Source of the DNA: Agreia bicolorata
GTDB lineage: Bacteria; Actinomycetota; Actinomycetes; Actinomycetales; Microbacteriaceae
Assembly (NCBI RefSeq): GCF_000938265.1
Contig: NZ_JYFC01000011.1
Location: 1 to 64,000, forward strand
Length of the DNA stretch: 64,000 nt
Direction of reading: 5' to 3'
Numbering within the stretch: the stretch's first letter is position 1; every line of letters begins with the position of its first letter. The translations under genes were made by a program, and so were the position numbers. Below, piece by piece: positions 60,438-64,000 of the stretch. The notes under the pieces are model-generated. The model searched no databases. It saw only the letters and a program-made list of their open reading frames with translations, and was not told the origin of the DNA.

Positions 60438-62433
60438 GGAGAATCGGCGCCTGACCCGCGCTTCGCGCTACGGAAAGTACGCGGGCGGGCCCGACCCGCT
60501 CGCGCCTCCCGTCGACCTGCGAGAGGCGCTCGACGCCATCGGCCACGACGTGATGGAGGGCTACTCTCCCGAGGCATCGCTGCGCGAGCTGCTGCGCCGC
60601 GGCACCCGCGACCGCCCCGGACTCGACGATCTGGCTCGCCGGGTCGCCGAGCGGCGCCGCGAGCTGACCGCGAAGCACAACCTCGACGGCACGCTGAACG
60701 AGGTGCGGCGGTTGCTCGACAAAGCCGTGCTCGAGGAGCGCAAGCAGCTGGCTCGAGATGTGCAGCTCGACGACGATTCGCGCGCCCTCGCAGAGATGCA
60801 GCTGGGCGCCCTGCCGCCATCGACCGCGGCCGCCGTGAAAGAGCTGGGCGACTATTCGTGGCGCAGCACCGAGGCGCGGCAGGATTTCGAGCGCATCAAG
60901 GATCTGCTCGGCAGGGAGATGCTCGATCAACGCTTCGCCGGGCTCAAACATGCGCTCGAGAACGCAGACGACGAAGACAGAGCGGCCATCGCTGCCATGC
61001 TGGCCGATCTCACGGCGCTGTTCGAGAGACACGCTCGGGGCGAGGCGAGCCAGCAGCAGTTCGACGAATTCATGAGCACTCACGGTGAGTTCTTTCCCGA
61101 GAACCCTCGAACCATCGACGAACTCATCGACACGCTGGCCGCTCGGGCCGCGGCGGCCGCTCGAATGCGCAATTCGATGAGCCAGGAGCAGCGCGACGAA
61201 CTCGACGCACTCGCATCCAATGCCTTCGGATCGCCCGAACTGATGTCATCGCTCTCGCAACTCGACGAACAGCTGCAGGCACTGCGCCCCGGCGCCGACT
61301 GGCAGGGGTCGGAGCGCATGTCGGGGTCTGACGGCCTCGGCCTGGGCGACGGAACAGGCGTGTTTCAAGACATCGCCGAACTCGACGAGCTGTCGGAGCA
61401 GCTTTCTCAGGGCTATGGAGGCTCGCGCCTCGACGACCTCGACCTCGACGCGCTCTCGCGCCAGCTCGGCGACGACGCCTCGGCAGATGCGCGCACCCTC
61501 GCTCAGCTCGAAAAGGCCCTGCGCGACTCGGGAACCATAAAGCGCGCTTCTGACGGAACGCTGAAGCTGACGCCGAGGGCGATGCGACTTCTCGGCCGCT
61601 CCCTGCTGCGCGACGTCGCGCAGCGCCTATCGGGCCGCCAGGGCAACAGAGACGTTCGGCAGGCCGGTTCCGCGGGCGAGTTGTCGGGTGCCACTCGCGA
61701 GTGGTCGTTCGGCGATACAGAGCCATGGGATGTGACGCGTACGATCACGAACGCCCTCTCGCGAACCGCGGGTGGCGGGGCGGCCGCGGGAGGGGGCATC
61801 CGAATCGAGATCGGCGACGTGGAAGTGCAGGAGACCGAGGCGAGAACCCAGGCTTGCGTGGCACTGCTGGTCGACACCTCGTTCTCGATGGCCATGGACG
61901 GCCGATGGGTTCCGATGAAGCGCACCGCTCTCGCGCTTCACACGCTCGTCACCAGCCGGTTCCGCGGCGACGACCTGCAGCTGATCGCGTTTGGACGCGA
62001 GGCTCAGGTGATGGAGATCGAGCAGCTCACCGGTCTCGAGGCAGAGTACGAGAAGGGCACCAATCTTCATCACGCCCTGCTGCTCGCGAACCGGCACTTC
62101 CGCCGGCACCCCAATGCCCAGCCTGTTCTGCTCATCGTGACCGACGGCGAGCCGACCTCCCACCTGGAATCGAGCGGCGAGGTGTTCTTCGACTACCCGC
62201 CGCACCCCCTGACAATCGCGGTCGCCGTTCGCGAGCTCGAGAATTCGATGCGACTCGGTGCATCGACCACGTTCTTCCGGCTGGGCGACGATCCTGGGCT
62301 CGCCCGTTTCATCGACTCGATGGCGAAAAGGGTCGGCGGCAGCGTGGTCTCGCCGGAGTTGGATGACCTCGGTGCCGCTGTGGTCGGCTCCTACCTGGGC
62401 TCGCGCGACGGGTCGGGGTTCTGGACTGGGTGA
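60430..62433 (+). CDS. VWA-domain protein, partner of the MoxR ATPase
   Basis: The 667-residue protein has a long helical, charged region (1-450) with several coiled-coil-like segments. A von Willebrand factor A domain follows, with the metal-ion site DTSFSMAMDGRW near residue 480, a distant threonine in KGTNLHHAL, and VTDGEPTSH. It has no membrane helix, so it works in the cytosol. MoxR-VWA pairs help to assemble or activate other protein complexes; the client is not identifiable here. ATG 60430 lies within the end of the ATPase gene. Confidence 0.9.
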   Translation: MARENRRLTRASRYGKYAGGPDPLAPPVDLREALDAIGHDVMEGYSPEASLRELLRRGTRDRPGLDDLARRVAERRRELTAKHNLDGTLNEVRRLLDKAVLEERKQLARDVQLDDDSRALAEMQLGALPPSTAAAVKELGDYSWRSTEARQDFERIKDLLGREMLDQRFAGLKHALENADDEDRAAIAAMLADLTALFERHARGEASQQQFDEFMSTHGEFFPENPRTIDELIDTLAARAAAAARMRNSMSQEQRDELDALASNAFGSPELMSSLSQLDEQLQALRPGADWQGSERMSGSDGLGLGDGTGVFQDIAELDELSEQLSQGYGGSRLDDLDLDALSRQLGDDASADARTLAQLEKALRDSGTIKRASDGTLKLTPRAMRLLGRSLLRDVAQRLSGRQGNRDVRQAGSAGELSGATREWSFGDTEPWDVTRTITNALSRTAGGGAAAGGGIRIEIGDVEVQETEARTQACVALLVDTSFSMAMDGRWVPMKRTALALHTLVTSRFRGDDLQLIAFGREAQVMEIEQLTGLEAEYEKGTNLHHALLLANRHFRRHPNAQPVLLIVTDGEPTSHLESSGEVFFDYPPHPLTIAVAVRELENSMRLGASTTFFRLGDDPGLARFIDSMAKRVGGSVVSPELDDLGAAVVGSYLGSRDGSGFWTG

Positions 62434-62514
62434 ATTCGGAGGCTGCGTCCAGCGTCCTCGCGACCGACGAACGATGCCGCCGAGTACTGTCGAGCTGGTG
62501 AGTGAGGTGGGGGA

Positions 62515-63270
62515 ATGAACGCTAAGCGTCGCAACAAACGCGCCGTCGCTGTTGTCATCGCGGGCTCGATGCTCGTCTCGGCCGCCGTCGTCTCGGTCAT
62601 CGTGCAGAGTGTCACGCACGGCTCCGGAGAGCACATCCATATCGACTCGCGGTCAGCCGCTCTGTCGGCCACAACGGTGCCGACGGCACCGACCGCCGGC
62701 TCCGTCGAGGCGGAATCAGAACCCGGGCCCGTGGTCGTGGCCATCGGGGACTCGATCATGGACGGGCACAACGTGAAGTCGAGCCATGCGTGGCCGCAAC
62801 TCATCGGCGCGGCCACGAACTGGCAACTCACCGACCTCGCGGCTGACGGGAGCGGCTTCGTCGCTGTCGGCGACGACGGGGGCACTTTTCAAGATCAGGC
62901 CGTCGAGGCCGTCGAACTGAACCCCTCTATCGTCGTCATCGCCGCGAGCAGCAACGATCTCGACGAAGATCCAGACGAGGTCGCCAGTCAGACGATGGAG
63001 ACCATGAGCTACCTGCGCGACGAGCTTCCCGACGCGCGTATCTTCGCGTTGAATGCATTCTGGGGAGACACGACCCCACCCGACGAACTCGGCGACCTCG
63101 ACGCCGACATCCTCAGAGCGTCAGAGGCGGTCGACGCCGACTATCTCGATATAGGTCAGCCTCTCGCCGGCCAGCCGGAGCTTATGCAGTTCGACGACAT
63201 CCATCCCGTATCGAAAGGGCTTACCGTGATAGCGGCCGCAGTGGCCGCGGCGATTCGCGAGGCCGGCTGA
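62515..63270 (+). CDS. SGNH/GDSL-type lipase or esterase, exported
   Basis: The 251-residue enzyme has an N-terminal signal-anchor (VAVVIAGSMLVSAAVVSVIV, about 11-30) and a threonine/proline-rich linker. The SGNH catalytic domain has the GDS box AIGDSIMDGHN (Ser80), the ASSNDL block III asparagine and the terminal DDIHP dyad (Asp227, His230). It should remove acyl or acetyl groups from a cell-surface molecule. No partner gene decides the substrate. Confidence 0.9.
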   Translation: MNAKRRNKRAVAVVIAGSMLVSAAVVSVIVQSVTHGSGEHIHIDSRSAALSATTVPTAPTAGSVEAESEPGPVVVAIGDSIMDGHNVKSSHAWPQLIGAATNWQLTDLAADGSGFVAVGDDGGTFQDQAVEAVELNPSIVVIAASSNDLDEDPDEVASQTMETMSYLRDELPDARIFALNAFWGDTTPPDELGDLDADILRASEAVDADYLDIGQPLAGQPELMQFDDIHPVSKGLTVIAAAVAAAIREAG

Positions 63271-63278
63271 CGGCACGG

Positions 63279-64000
63279 CTATTTGAGCAGCCTCGACAGC
63301 ACACGATCGGCCAGCGGTTTTCCGCCCGTTTGGCAACTCGGGCAGTACTCCAGGGTGCGGTCGGCGAAGATCACCTGCCGCACGGTGTCGCCGCAGACCG
63401 GACACTTTTCGCCGGCCCTGCCGTGCACGCGCATGGCGGTCTTCTTCTCGCGCTTCAGATTCGATGCACTGACTCCCTCGGATCGCTCGATGGCGCCCCG
63501 CAGTGTCTCGCGCATCGCGTCGTAGAGCCGGGATGCCTCGTCGGCCGTCATCGATGCCGGCTTGTAAGGCGACATGCGGGCCACATGCAAGATCTCGTCG
63601 GAGTAGGCGTTGCCGATTCCGGCGATACGCGACTGATCGCGCAAGGCGCCCTTGATCTGCATTCGCCCGGCCGAAGTGAGAATCTGAGTGAAGACCTCGA
63701 GAGTGAATGCCGCGTCGAGCGGATCTGGCCCCAGTCGAGTGATCTGGGGGATTTCGTCGACGTTCCGAACGATCCAGATGGCGACGCTCTTCTTCGTTCC
63801 CGCTTCGGTGACATCGAAGCCCGAACCATCGTCGAGTACAAGACGAGCGGTGAGAGGCCCCGACGTGGGTCGTGTGCGCGGCGCGGGTTCGCTGTCACGC
63901 CAGCGGATCCAGCCGGCGCGAGCCAGGTGCATCACGAGATGCATGTCGCCCACAGAGATGTCGAGGAACTTGCCGTGCCTGCCGATCGACGTGATCACGT
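63279..64000 (-). CDS. Fpg/Nei-family DNA glycosylase, N-terminus outside the window
   Basis: The visible 240 residues cover most of a formamidopyrimidine/endonuclease VIII type glycosylase. They include the tail of the N-terminal beta domain (GKFLDISVGDMHLVMHLARAGWIRW), the helix-two-turn-helix part (IKGALRDQSRIAGIGNAYSDEILH) and the zinc finger with CPVCGD and CPSCQTGG. Such enzymes remove oxidised bases from DNA. The catalytic N-terminal Pro-Glu pair lies beyond 64000, so the Fpg versus Nei subtype is open. Confidence 0.93.
   Translation of the reverse strand, partial: VITSIGRHGKFLDISVGDMHLVMHLARAGWIRWRDSEPAPRTRPTSGPLTARLVLDDGSGFDVTEAGTKKSVAIWIVRNVDEIPQITRLGPDPLDAAFTLEVFTQILTSAGRMQIKGALRDQSRIAGIGNAYSDEILHVARMSPYKPASMTADEASRLYDAMRETLRGAIERSEGVSASNLKREKKTAMRVHGRAGEKCPVCGDTVRQVIFADRTLEYCPSCQTGGKPLADRVLSRLLK

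Overview
The window looks like a chromosomal segment from a high-GC Gram-positive actinobacterium, most probably of the family Microbacteriaceae. The evidence is uniformly GC-rich coding, a groL gene under a perfect CIRCE operator, the cspA-DUF3027 and XPB/helicase-C3 pairs, a DtxR-type regulator, an F420 cofactor gene of the fused CofGH (FbiC) type, many four-base ATGA gene overlaps, and two dispersed palindromic repeats of a kind common in this family. This family assignment is an inference from gene content; no rRNA or other strict marker is present.

Layout. 1-10.5 kb: tail of an IS982-like transposase, groL, a WXG100 protein, an OmpR-type two-component system, an acetyltransferase, the XPB-like helicase with its companion protein, a cold-shock protein and a DUF3027 protein. 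10.5-18.5 kb: a NarL-type two-component system, serC, a DtxR-like regulator, two membrane-anchored cell-wall enzymes (a probable M15-like metallopeptidase and an NlpC/P60 hydrolase), a candidate small RNA bracketed by hairpins, and an HNH endonuclease. 18.5-24.5 kb: an AT-richer island that starts at the 3' end of a tRNA-Arg(CCT) gene. It holds an HNH nuclease with an unknown C-terminal half, an NdpA-like nucleoid protein overlapping a RelA/SpoT-type nucleotide synthetase, a membrane protein with a suspicious T-tract at its start, and decayed copies of DUF1801 genes.

24.5-35.9 kb: a PhnCDE-type importer with a HAD hydrolase, an RpiR-type regulator, a GH92 alpha-mannosidase, a glycosyltransferase and a membrane acyltransferase. 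Together they suggest uptake and processing of a phosphorylated sugar or phosphonate ligand. 35.9-40.4 kb: a two-gene unit of fbiC and a Baeyer-Villiger-like monooxygenase fused to a hydrolase-like domain; the CofH half of FbiC has lost its iron-sulfur motif. 40.5-46.3 kb: an amino-acid ABC transporter, an SDR-MerR operon with a textbook MerR promoter, and small stress and unknown proteins.

46.3-58.9 kb: a three-gene acyl-CoA dehydrogenase / PIG-L-methyltransferase / glycosyltransferase operon, an LLM oxidoreductase, a giant helicase-like protein with degraded ATPase motifs, and a conserved block of mscL, fmdB, 5-formyl-THF cyclo-ligase, galU, rimJ-like and a GlpR/SepX-like membrane gene, closed by tRNA-Ala(CGC). 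59-64 kb: a MoxR-type ATPase with a VWA partner, an SGNH hydrolase, and the C-terminal part of an Fpg/Nei DNA glycosylase that runs off the right edge.

The candidates most worth a second look are the NdpA-like/RelA-SpoT pair in the tRNA-linked island and the FbiC protein without a CofH cysteine motif.
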